From JBNNGK01 sp050268245 (GTDB lineage: Bacteria; Pseudomonadota; Gammaproteobacteria; Enterobacterales; Enterobacteriaceae): DNA of 64,000 nt. Below, piece after piece: positions 26,348 through 34,786 of the stretch. Below the pieces are notes generated by a model. It did no database searches, was not told the origin of the DNA, and saw only the letters and a program-made list of their open reading frames with translations. The stretch covers positions 1 to 64,000 of the forward strand of contig NZ_JBNNGK010000020.1 in assembly GCF_050268245.1 (NCBI RefSeq), written 5' to 3'. The position numbers and the translations under genes are program-made. The first letter of the stretch is position 1; each line of letters starts with the position of its first letter.

Positions 26348-27748
26348 TTAGAAGCTCGCGTTACGTGGCGTACGAGGGAATGGAATGACGTCACGCACGT
26401 TTTGTACCCCGGTCACATAGGCGATTAAGCGCTCAAAACCTAAACCGAAGCCAGAATGTGGAACGGTGCCGTAACGACGCAGATCGCGATACCACCAGTA
26501 ATCCTCTTTATTTAGCCCCATTTCTTCCAGGCGCTGATCCAACACATCGAGGCGTTCTTCACGCTGTGAACCACCGATAATTTCGCCGATACCCGGGGCT
26601 AATACGTCCATTGCCGCCACGGTTTTACCGTCTTCATTCATACGCATGTAGAATGCTTTGATGTCTTTTGGATAATTTTTGACGACTACTGGCGCCTTGA
26701 AGTGTTTTTCGGCCAGATAACGCTCATGCTCTGAAGAGAGGTCGATACCCCAAGACACTGGGTTTTCGAAGGTTTGCCCGGATGCTACCAGGATGTCGAT
26801 GGCGTCGGTATAATCCACTTGAGCAAAATCGGAAGACACAAAGCGCTTCAGGCGTTCAACGGCATCTTTGTCTACGCGTTCAGCGAAGAACTGCATATCG
26901 TCGGCACGTTCGTTCAAAACTGCCTGGAAAACATATTTCAGCATGCTTTCCGCTAAGCCTGCGACATCGTCCAGACTGGCAAAGGCGACTTCTGGCTCAA
27001 TCATCCAAAATTCAGCCAAGTGGCGGCTAGTATTGGAGTTTTCTGCACGGAAGGTTGGGCCAAAGGTGTAAACTTTAGATAACGCACAAGCGTAAGTCTC
27101 ACCGTTCAACTGACCGGATACGGTCAGGAAGGCTTCTTTACCGAAGAAATCCTGGCCGAAGTCGACCGCGCCTTTATCGTCACGTGGCAAATTTTCCATA
27201 TCCAACGTTGATACGCGGAACATTTCACCCGCGCCTTCGGTATCCGAGGCCGTGATCAGCGGTGTTGAAACCCAGAAATAACCGTTTTCATGGAAGAAGC
27301 GGTGAATAGCCTGCGCCAGGGTGTGGCGCACACGCGCAACGGCACCAATCAGGTTGGTACGTGGGCGCAAGTGGGCGACTTCACGAAGATACTCAATGCT
27401 GTGACGTTTGGCCGCCATCGGGTAGGTATCGGGATCATCCACCCAGCCTACGACGCTAATTGCGGTTGCTTGCAGTTCGAAACTTTGGCCTTCGCCGGGT
27501 GAGGCGGCCACTTTACCGGTGACTTCAACAGAGCAACCGGTGGTCAGATGCAGAACTTCATCCTGATAATTCGGCAGAGAATTATTAACAACGGCCTGTA
27601 ACGGATTAAAGCAGGAGCCGTCATAAACGGCGAGGAAGGAGATACCAGCTTTAGAATCTCTCCGGGTACGCACCCAGCCGCGCACGGTGACTTCACTGTC
27701 AACCGCAGCACGTCCTTGCAGCACGTCGCATACAGGCACTACGCTCAT
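26348..27748 (-). CDS. asnS: Asparaginyl-tRNA synthetase
   Basis: 466 residues, exactly the E. coli length. A class IIb synthetase charging tRNA-Asn. The N-terminal OB-fold anticodon-binding domain (about 15-105, VRGWVRTRRDSK) precedes the catalytic core with FRAENSNTSRHLAEFWMIEPE (motif 2) and the C-terminal GFGLGFERLIAY (motif 3). Purine-rich AAAGAGAG stands before the ATG. Single transcription unit, terminated at 26272-26305. Confidence 0.99.
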   Translation of the reverse strand: MSVVPVCDVLQGRAAVDSEVTVRGWVRTRRDSKAGISFLAVYDGSCFNPLQAVVNNSLPNYQDEVLHLTTGCSVEVTGKVAASPGEGQSFELQATAISVVGWVDDPDTYPMAAKRHSIEYLREVAHLRPRTNLIGAVARVRHTLAQAIHRFFHENGYFWVSTPLITASDTEGAGEMFRVSTLDMENLPRDDKGAVDFGQDFFGKEAFLTVSGQLNGETYACALSKVYTFGPTFRAENSNTSRHLAEFWMIEPEVAFASLDDVAGLAESMLKYVFQAVLNERADDMQFFAERVDKDAVERLKRFVSSDFAQVDYTDAIDILVASGQTFENPVSWGIDLSSEHERYLAEKHFKAPVVVKNYPKDIKAFYMRMNEDGKTVAAMDVLAPGIGEIIGGSQREERLDVLDQRLEEMGLNKEDYWWYRDLRRYGTVPHSGFGLGFERLIAYVTGVQNVRDVIPFPRTPRNASF

Positions 27749-27917
27749 AGATTTCTCTCTTTAATTGATTTGATGTAAGAAATAGCTAACAACCCAAGAA
27801 AATGGGGATTCGACTATGTTACTTGCCGCAGTGCAGAGCACAAGTAGAAATCGTCAGAATGATGCAACATTATTTCTTGGCGTAGGGGAAAAGGGCGGGG
27901 ATGATAGGCAAAGAGAT

Positions 27918-27948
27918 AAAAGCCGGCGTGAGGATTTCACCCGGCTTT
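27918..27948 (-). terminator. Terminator of pncB
   Basis: An imperfect stem (AAAGCCGGGTGA with TCACGCCGGCTTT, one bulge) just after the pncB stop; the minus strand continues as TTATCTC. Moderate strength. Confidence 0.6.
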
Positions 27949-27952
27949 GTCA

Positions 27953-29158
27953 TTAGCTGGCTTTTTTTACGCGCGGTAAATCAAACGCTTTACGCAGGGC
28001 GTTGACAAAGGCCTTGTCTTGGCAAATGGTCTTGCCCGGGCTGTCAGACAATTTAGCGACGGGTTTACCATTACACTCCACCAATTTGATTACGATATTC
28101 AATGGCTTGACATCGGGAATGTCGCAGGTGAGGCGCGTGCCGATACCGAAGACCAGATTGACGCGCTGGTCGAAACGGCGGTATAGCGCCAAGGCTTTCT
28201 CCAAATCTAAATTATCAGAAAACACCAACGTCTTACTGACCGGATCGATGCCGAGATTTTCATAGTGGGTGATGGCTTTCTCGCCCCAGGCGAAGGGATC
28301 GCCGGAGTCATGCCGCAGGCCCTGATAATGTTTGGCAAACTGTGGGCCGAAATCGCGCAGGAAGGCGTCCATGGTGATGCAGTCGGTTAAGGCGATGCCC
28401 AATTGCTTTGGGTATTCATCCAGCCAGGCCTGTAGCGCGGCGCGTTGGCTGTTTGCCAGCACGGGGCTGATTTGCTGATGAGCTTGGAACCATTCGTGCG
28501 CTTGGGTACCGACTGGCGTTAGGCCGAGTTGGTGCGCCAGAGCGTAGTTACTGGTACCGACCAGATAAGGGAATTCTTCCTTTAAGGTGCTGACGATAGC
28601 GTGCTGTACCGCTTGTGAAAAGCGGCGGCGAGTACCGAAATCCATCAGCTTGAAGCGCGAGATATCCACATCTGCGGCCATTTTTTTGAATTCAGCCAGC
28701 TTGCTGCGTAACTGAGTAACGGCCATATCAGGTGTGACCTGCGGCGAACGGTGGCGGTGCACCACTTCGCTGATCATGGCCAGTAATGGCACTTCCCACA
28801 GGATGACTTCGCGCCACGGCCCGGTGATACGGATGTGTAATTTACCGTCGCGATCGTCAATGCTGACTTGTTGCGGATCATAGCGGAAATGGCGCAGCCA
28901 GTTAAGATAATCCTGCTGGAAGAAGGGCAGGCTTGAGAGATACTGATATTCAGTTTCCGTTAGCACCAGTTGGCTCATCAGCGCGATTTGCGCACGGATT
29001 TCATCGGCATATTCTCCCAGTAACTCGTCGCCACGGCAGCGGAATTCCGCCGCGACTGCGATCGTGGAATAGCGATGGAATACTGCTTGCTGCATATGAA
29101 GCTTGTAAGCATCAGTATCAAGCAGTGATGTCAAAATCGGGGAGGCGTATTGAGTCAT
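27953..29158 (-). CDS. pncB: Nicotinate phosphoribosyltransferase
   Basis: 401 residues (400 in E. coli). It converts nicotinate and PRPP to nicotinate mononucleotide with ATP hydrolysis, the first step of the Preiss-Handler NAD salvage route. Characteristic segments: SLLDTDAYKLHMQQAV, the GTRRRFS block, GTSNYALA, the RHDSGDPFAWGEK catalytic region and FSDNLDLEKAL. In E. coli the promoter is repressed by NadR; I could not find a clear NadR box upstream. The Shine-Dalgarno is weak. Confidence 0.97.
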   Translation of the reverse strand: MTQYASPILTSLLDTDAYKLHMQQAVFHRYSTIAVAAEFRCRGDELLGEYADEIRAQIALMSQLVLTETEYQYLSSLPFFQQDYLNWLRHFRYDPQQVSIDDRDGKLHIRITGPWREVILWEVPLLAMISEVVHRHRSPQVTPDMAVTQLRSKLAEFKKMAADVDISRFKLMDFGTRRRFSQAVQHAIVSTLKEEFPYLVGTSNYALAHQLGLTPVGTQAHEWFQAHQQISPVLANSQRAALQAWLDEYPKQLGIALTDCITMDAFLRDFGPQFAKHYQGLRHDSGDPFAWGEKAITHYENLGIDPVSKTLVFSDNLDLEKALALYRRFDQRVNLVFGIGTRLTCDIPDVKPLNIVIKLVECNGKPVAKLSDSPGKTICQDKAFVNALRKAFDLPRVKKAS

Positions 29159-29532
29159 AGCGCGTTACAGCATCCTCGTCAGGCGCGTGTCCAAACCTGG
29201 ATAGTTCCGGTATACGTCAAGCTGTTTCGTTATTGGCAATCTGATGTCCCTCCAAACCGTTATTGCCACGTTTGCGAGGATACGCTCAGTTGTCGTCATG
29301 ACGTCACTTGCATGATTTGGGCATGATCAAAAAGATGAAGGAGTATACCCGGATTATCCTGTTATTGAAGCGCCATCACACCACAAATTATCGATGAGGG
29401 TCGAGGATTAAACGTGCGCTTGTTCGGCGTTAGCCGGCGTTAGCAACAATGAAAGACAGATAAACCAATAAACTGAGTAACTTAGTTGAATTAGTGATAA
29501 AAATTATAAGGTTAATTATTTTAAACACAGGC
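29159..29532. other. Gene-free region between pncB and the GGDEF gene
   Basis: 374 bases between two minus-strand genes, holding the pncB promoter and the 3' end of the GGDEF unit. The only repeat I see is a perfect tandem pair CGGCGTTAGC CGGCGTTAGC at 29425-29444. The right end is very AT-rich, as is the start of the GGDEF gene's 3' flank. No convincing terminator or small ORF. Confidence 0.4.
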
Positions 29533-31233
29533 TTAGAGAAAATGAATATCCGGGTGTGTTGCGATACTGTCTTTACCGTTTTTCTTGCAAAAATACAGCG
29601 CTTCATCCGCCTTTTTGATCGCCGTTTGTAACTGTTTAAAGTGGGAAACCTCAGCAATCCCGCAGCTGATGGTAAAACTCACGCTGCCGCCTTCGGCCAA
29701 AGGTAACTGCAACAGGTGTGTTTGTTGACGCAGTTTTTCCATCACTGCACGGGCGTGCTGTAAGGTACAATGGCCAAGGATGACCGCGAACTCCTCACCA
29801 CCGTAACGACAAAAAATATCATTGCTGCGGAAAGCGCCGCGCAATAGCTCACCAAATGCGACGAGTGCGCGATCGCCGACGTCATGCCCGTAAGTGTCAT
29901 TAAGGACTTTAAAGTTATCGATGTCGATGAGGCAGAATGCGAGTGGGTAGCTGCTGTCATCGAGCGCTGCGCATTGACGAAAGAACTTGCGGCGATTATA
30001 GATATTGGTTAATGGGTCGAGATACGATGATGTTTCCAACTCTTTAATTAAGGAAAATTTTTCATTTTCTAAGCGAATCTTTTCCATATGGTAGAGCTTT
30101 AATTGATTAATAGCGTTACCAATCGCAATCAACTCCTGACTGTAAAACACTTCATTGGTATCAATGGCCATATCGCCTTGTGATAATCGCTGAATATTGT
30201 TTTGCGTTTTTGTCAGCCAGCGGCTGATGTTGGAGCAGAAAATCAGGGAGGGTAATAAAAAGAACAGCGTGATTAAAACACCGAGAGAAATCATGCCGTC
30301 AATCGCGGCTTGGCTGCGGTACATTTCATTGCGCGACGCAATCATTTCCAGGTTGAAACTGCGCTGATACAGCTGCTGGGAAAGCTCGCTAATGGTTTTT
30401 ACATATTGATAAATGAAATCTGCATCGAATGCGCTGTTATGCGTGGTCGACTCATACAGTTCGCTGGCGATCCGATCGGTTTCTTTGCGGGAAACATGTT
30501 GCAGTAACTGATTGATAATCGATGTGGTTTTAGCATCTTCATAAGCGATTTTCATGAAAGTCAGTCGGGAGCTGAGTGCGTTTAACACGCCGGTTAATTG
30601 AATCGCTTTTAAATACGCATTCTTCCTATCCAGGCTGTTGATGTTTACGTCAATAATTTGATCGATCAGCTCGGTCAATGAAATATTAAGCTGGTTATTT
30701 AAACGAATAGCCTCAAGGAAAAGGAATGAGTCGGCATTGAGCATCCGCGCTTCGTAGGTATATCGGTAGTAATCTTTGCTGGCCTGGGTAATATAATATG
30801 CACTGTTTATATTGAATAAATTACTGGGATCGTTGGGGCGTTGCATTAACTGACGGGTATCATTATCCAGTAATTTCTCTAATAAAATCAGCATTGATTG
30901 GATGGCGAATTTTTGTTGAGCCCCCAACTGTTGCGATTTTTTGCTGTCAATAAATGGTCGAATCTTTTCGATTTTCTCTCTGGCCTTGCTGTCAGATTCT
31001 TGCCACAGGCTATCGTCGATGCTGTTACTGAGCAGGCTTAAACGTTTCAAGCGATGTGATTGCAAACTGTGCTGAAAAGCGGCAGAAATCTCTTCGGCAC
31101 GCTGGATTTTATATAAGTTTAAAGCGCTTTCGTTATATTGCGTACGTGCTTCTGTCAGTTCATTACAAATGAAAATGGCAAAAGAGGATGTTAATGAAAA
31201 GGTAAAGAAATAAATAAGATATTTAACTTTCAT
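29533..31233 (-). CDS. Membrane-bound diguanylate cyclase with large periplasmic sensor region
   Basis: 566 residues from the ATG at 31233 (a GTG three codons upstream is the alternative). Layout: membrane helix (about 5-25), a long all-helical periplasmic region (about 26-310) that I do not recognise, a second helix (about 315-335, GVLITLFFLLPSLIF), a HAMP-like linker (RLSQGDM), then a GGDEF domain. The active site GGEEF is at 478-482 and an inhibitory-site RSND (469-472) stands the canonical five residues before it, so a product-inhibited c-di-GMP synthase is expected. DxxTNIYNRR and DIDNFKVLNDTYGHDVGD are intact. It looks more AT-rich than its neighbours and is absent from this place in E. 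coli, suggesting a later insertion. Ligand unknown. Confidence 0.88.
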   Translation of the reverse strand: MKVKYLIYFFTFSLTSSFAIFICNELTEARTQYNESALNLYKIQRAEEISAAFQHSLQSHRLKRLSLLSNSIDDSLWQESDSKAREKIEKIRPFIDSKKSQQLGAQQKFAIQSMLILLEKLLDNDTRQLMQRPNDPSNLFNINSAYYITQASKDYYRYTYEARMLNADSFLFLEAIRLNNQLNISLTELIDQIIDVNINSLDRKNAYLKAIQLTGVLNALSSRLTFMKIAYEDAKTTSIINQLLQHVSRKETDRIASELYESTTHNSAFDADFIYQYVKTISELSQQLYQRSFNLEMIASRNEMYRSQAAIDGMISLGVLITLFFLLPSLIFCSNISRWLTKTQNNIQRLSQGDMAIDTNEVFYSQELIAIGNAINQLKLYHMEKIRLENEKFSLIKELETSSYLDPLTNIYNRRKFFRQCAALDDSSYPLAFCLIDIDNFKVLNDTYGHDVGDRALVAFGELLRGAFRSNDIFCRYGGEEFAVILGHCTLQHARAVMEKLRQQTHLLQLPLAEGGSVSFTISCGIAEVSHFKQLQTAIKKADEALYFCKKNGKDSIATHPDIHFL

Positions 31234-31542
31234 CACAACCACGCGTCATTGAATCCGAAGGTATAATCATATCATCGTATCAAAAGACGTCATGGCACAA
31301 GCGTTTACTCTTTTTTAGCATAAAATGCTATTTTTAGGATTTGTCTCGCGGTTATTACCCATGACGGCAGGCTTAACAATGATCCGTCGCGCAATTCTGT
31401 TACACATCCTTCGCCGTCTATGGGATTTTTTCGTGACTGTGATACAGTTTATTTACAATCTGAATCGGGGTTTACCCGCCCGCAGTCGTCGGGCAGGCAA
31501 CGGCCCATTATCCGTAACTCACTGAGACGTCAAAGGGTTTGT
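31234..31542. promoter_or_regulatory. pepN upstream region with an early plus-strand terminator-like hairpin
   Basis: 309 bases between divergent genes. At 31316-31335 the plus strand has TAGCAT-AAA-ATGCTA followed by TTTTT, an intrinsic-terminator shape although no plus-strand gene precedes it. A second hairpin with GCCCG/CGGGC arms lies near 31479-31497, inside the probable pepN leader. The pepN promoter is not assigned with confidence. Confidence 0.4.
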
Positions 31543-34158
31543 ATGACACAACAGCCACAGGCAAAGTATCGCCACGATTATCGCGCGCCTGATTACACGA
31601 TTACCGACATCGATTTAAACTTTGATCTAAATGCAGACACGACCCGGATCACTGCCGTCAGCCAAATTAAGCGCCAAGGTGCTGCCGACGCGCCGTTGCT
31701 GCTGAACGGTGAAGATCTGACGTTGGTGAGTATCCAGGTTGAAGGGCAGGCGTGGGATGCCTATCGTCTACAGGACAACCAACTGGTTATTGAGCAATTA
31801 CCAGAACAATTTACCCTTACCATTGTCAATGATATTCACCCAGCAAAGAATAGTGCATTAGAAGGGTTATATCTGTCTGGTGAGGCGTTGTGTACCCAGT
31901 GTGAGGCTGAAGGTTTCCGTCATATTACCTATTATCTTGACCGGCCGGATGTACTGGCGCGCTTCTCAACCCGAATAGTGGCTGACAAGCAGCGTTATCC
32001 GTTTTTGCTGTCTAATGGCAACAAAGTCGCTGAAGGTGAATTGGACGATGGCCGCCATTGGGTGCAGTGGCAAGATCCTTTCCCGAAACCGAGCTATCTG
32101 TTTGCGCTGGTGGCGGGTGATTTCGACGTGTTGCGTGACAGTTTTATCACCCGCTCTGGCCGCGAGGTCGCGTTAGAACTGTTTGTCGATCGCGGCAATC
32201 TTGATCGTGCTGATTGGGCGATGACCTCATTGAAGAATGCAATGAAATGGGATGAAACCCGTTTCGGTCTGGAGTACGACCTCGATATTTATATGATAGT
32301 CGCGGTGGACTTCTTCAATATGGGCGCGATGGAAAACAAAGGGTTAAATATCTTTAACTCAAAATACGTGTTGGCGAAAGCTGAAACGGCCACCGATAAA
32401 GATTATCTGGGTATTGAAGCGGTTATCGGCCATGAGTATTTCCATAACTGGACCGGCAACCGCGTCACCTGCCGTGATTGGTTCCAACTGAGTCTGAAAG
32501 AAGGGCTAACCGTATTTCGCGATCAAGAGTTCAGTTCAGACTTGGGATCGCGCGCAGTAAACCGCATTGATAATGTGCGGGTGATGCGCGGTGCGCAATT
32601 TGCTGAAGACGCCAGCCCGATGGCGCACGCCATACGTCCGGACAAAGTGATTGAAATGAACAATTTCTATACGCTGACGGTCTATGAAAAAGGTTCAGAA
32701 GTCATTCGCATGATGCACACCCTGTTGGGCGAAGAGAACTTCCAAAAAGGCATACAGCTGTATTTTGAGCGCCACGATGGTAGCGCCGCCACCTGTGACG
32801 ATTTTGTGCAGGCTATGGAGGATGCCTCCAATGTTGATTTGTCACTGTTCCGCCGCTGGTATAGTCAATCAGGTACGCCAACGTTGACGGTACGCGACGA
32901 ATACAATGCCGAACAGCAGCAATATCGCCTGCATGTTAGCCAACATACTGCGCCGACAGCCGATCAAGCCGAAAAACTGCCGTTGCATATCCCGCTAAAT
33001 ATCGAACTCTATGGCAGCGACGGTGAGGTGATTACACTGCAGAAAAACGGTTTGCCGGTTAATAACGTGTTGAATGTCACCGAAGCCGAGCAAACTTTTA
33101 TCTTCGACGGTGTTGAGCATCAGCCCGTGCCTTCGCTGCTGCGTGAATTTTCTGCGCCAGTAAAGTTGGATTATCCGTATAGTGATCAACAACTGACCTT
33201 CTTAATGCAGCATGCGCGCAATGACTTCGCCCGTTGGGACGCAGCACAAAGTCTGTTGGCAATTTATATCAAATTGAACGTTGCTAAATATCAGCAGAAA
33301 CAACCGCTGACATTACCGTTGCACGTTGCTGATGCCTTCCGCGCTGTGTTGCTGGATGAAAAGCTGGATCCGGCGCTGGCGGCGCAAATCCTGACGTTGC
33401 CTTCTGAAAGTGAAATTGCCGAACTGTTTACCGTGATTGACCCTATCGCGATTGCCAATGTGCATGAGGCGATTACCCGCTGTTTGGCTCAGGAGATGAC
33501 TGACGAATGGCTGGCGGTTTATCACCATAACAAAACTGACGGCTATCGCGTTGAGCACGGTGACATTGCCAAGCGTGCATTGCGTAATACCTGCTTGCGC
33601 TATTTGGCCTTTGCTGATGCGCAACAGGCCGACAAACTGGTGGCCGCGCAGTTCCGCAGTGCGGACAACATGACCGATTCACTGGCCGCGTTGGCCGCTG
33701 CCGTTGGTGCGCAATTACCTTGCCGTGATGCGTTGATGGCGGAGTTTGACGATCGTTGGCATCATGATGGTCTGGTGATGGATAAATGGTTTGCGCTGCA
33801 AGCTACCAGCCCGGCGAGCAATGTGTTGGCGACGGTGCGTAGCCTGTTGCAACACCGTTCGTTCAGCCTGAGCAACCCGAACCGTACCCGCTCTTTAGTG
33901 GGGGCGTTCGCTTCCGCCAATCCTTCGGCATTTCATGCGGAAGATGGCAGCGGTTATCAGTTCCTGGTCGAGATCCTCAGTGACCTGAATACCCGTAACC
34001 CGCAGGTTGCTGCGCGATTGATTGAGCCACTGATTCGCCTGAAGCGCTATGATGCAGGTCGTCAGGCGTTGATGCGTGAGGCGTTGGAGCAATTAAAAGC
34101 GTTGGAGAATCTGTCTGGCGACCTGTATGAAAAAATCAGTAAAGCGCTAGACGCCTAA
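31543..34158 (+). CDS. pepN: Aminopeptidase N (M1 family)
   Basis: 871 residues (870 in E. coli). A broad-specificity cytoplasmic zinc aminopeptidase that finishes peptide turnover. Exopeptidase motif GAMEN at 261-265, zinc motif HEYFH at 297-301 and third ligand E320 (SLKEG), matching E. coli numbering. The start at MTQQPQAKYRHDY fits the family; an open frame runs 41 codons further upstream to 31420 but those residues are not family-like. Followed by two terminator-like hairpins. Confidence 0.98.
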   Translation: MTQQPQAKYRHDYRAPDYTITDIDLNFDLNADTTRITAVSQIKRQGAADAPLLLNGEDLTLVSIQVEGQAWDAYRLQDNQLVIEQLPEQFTLTIVNDIHPAKNSALEGLYLSGEALCTQCEAEGFRHITYYLDRPDVLARFSTRIVADKQRYPFLLSNGNKVAEGELDDGRHWVQWQDPFPKPSYLFALVAGDFDVLRDSFITRSGREVALELFVDRGNLDRADWAMTSLKNAMKWDETRFGLEYDLDIYMIVAVDFFNMGAMENKGLNIFNSKYVLAKAETATDKDYLGIEAVIGHEYFHNWTGNRVTCRDWFQLSLKEGLTVFRDQEFSSDLGSRAVNRIDNVRVMRGAQFAEDASPMAHAIRPDKVIEMNNFYTLTVYEKGSEVIRMMHTLLGEENFQKGIQLYFERHDGSAATCDDFVQAMEDASNVDLSLFRRWYSQSGTPTLTVRDEYNAEQQQYRLHVSQHTAPTADQAEKLPLHIPLNIELYGSDGEVITLQKNGLPVNNVLNVTEAEQTFIFDGVEHQPVPSLLREFSAPVKLDYPYSDQQLTFLMQHARNDFARWDAAQSLLAIYIKLNVAKYQQKQPLTLPLHVADAFRAVLLDEKLDPALAAQILTLPSESEIAELFTVIDPIAIANVHEAITRCLAQEMTDEWLAVYHHNKTDGYRVEHGDIAKRALRNTCLRYLAFADAQQADKLVAAQFRSADNMTDSLAALAAAVGAQLPCRDALMAEFDDRWHHDGLVMDKWFALQATSPASNVLATVRSLLQHRSFSLSNPNRTRSLVGAFASANPSAFHAEDGSGYQFLVEILSDLNTRNPQVAARLIEPLIRLKRYDAGRQALMREALEQLKALENLSGDLYEKISKALDA

Positions 34159-34207
34159 TTATTGCGTGATGCGCTCAGTCAGTTAACGGGCATTATCAAC
34201 AGTTGGG

Positions 34208-34225
34208 GGGCGGCTAAGGCCGTCC
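34208..34225 (+). terminator. First hairpin after pepN
   Basis: GGGCGGC / GCCGTCC, 7 bp with one G-T wobble, loop TAAG, and no T-run. Near copy of the terminator at 34358. Confidence 0.5.
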
Positions 34226-34274
34226 TATCAGGTTGATAACAACGTTGTCTTTGAACCTGAGATACTCGGGTCTA

Positions 34275-34325
34275 GCGCACCGAGGGGCGCTCCGGCGGCA
34301 AGCCGCTACGACCCCTTCGGCGCGC
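34275..34325. repeat. GC-rich palindromic element (REP-like)
   Basis: Outer arms GCGCACCGAGGGGCG and the complement of CGACCCCTTCGGCGCGC match with small bulges, and an inner GCGGC-AA-GCCGC lies at the tip, making a 51-base cruciform in otherwise AT-rich DNA. It shares CGGCGGCAAGCC with the minus strand of the element at 37695-37811. It is flanked by the two similar hairpins at 34208 and 34358. Confidence 0.5.
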
Positions 34326-34357
34326 TTTCCCTAATAACACGTTTTGTCTACAGTCTG

Positions 34358-34383
34358 GGGGCGGGCTAAAGGCCGTCCCTTTT
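34358..34383 (+). terminator. Second hairpin after pepN, intrinsic terminator
   Basis: GGGGCGG / CCGTCCC, 7 bp with one wobble, loop GCTAAAGG, followed by TTTT. Probably the effective end of the pepN transcript, 200 bases downstream of its stop. Confidence 0.6.
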
Positions 34384-34516
34384 CGTTCACGGCGATTTCA
34401 TCTGCGACAACGTCTGCTTATCACCTTGTGTTATTTCGCTCATTAGGTAGAAAAATTTAACCGCGTTATCGATGGCAACATGGGATGCTGGTTGATCCCG
34501 TTACGGTGCCTGCGCA

Positions 34517-34532
34517 AAGTAAACGATTGCGT
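34517..34532 (-). promoter_or_regulatory. PurR-like operator upstream of pyrD
   Basis: On the minus strand ACGCAATCGTTTACTT, matching 14 of 16 positions of the PurR operator ACGCAAACGTTTTCTT. E. coli pyrD is a PurR target. It lies 255 bases before the pyrD ATG. Confidence 0.65.
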
Positions 34533-34535
34533 ATA

Positions 34536-34641
34536 AAACGCCGTTGTGGCGTTTAACCCATTCCAATTAGGTTGATTATCACGGATAATACGCCCCCGGT
34601 TTGCAGCTCTACCGAATAATTTGCGAATAGGCAGGGTAGAG
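34536..34641 (+). promoter_or_regulatory. Putative pyrD promoter and structured leader
   Basis: A hairpin AAACGCC-GTTGT-GGCGTTT (34536-34554) is followed by a -10-like GATAAT (34584-34589), then a C-run (CGCCCCCGG, 34591-34599) where transcription would begin, then CTCTACC (34607-34613) pairing with GGTAGAG (34635-34641). Starts within a pyrimidine run are the known basis of nucleotide-sensitive pyrC and pyrD expression, but the -35 box is poor and this reading is inference. Confidence 0.35.
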
Positions 34642-34786
34642 AGACAAAATGATTCGGCTGGTATCAAGGCGGCAACTGAACCGATGTCTTGGCGCTTACT
34701 CAACTAAGTGCATGGGATGGGGCAAGTCGGCCATCAATGAAGTAGCCTGAAGTATGACGGATATAACCGGGAAATCAGGAGCGTAC

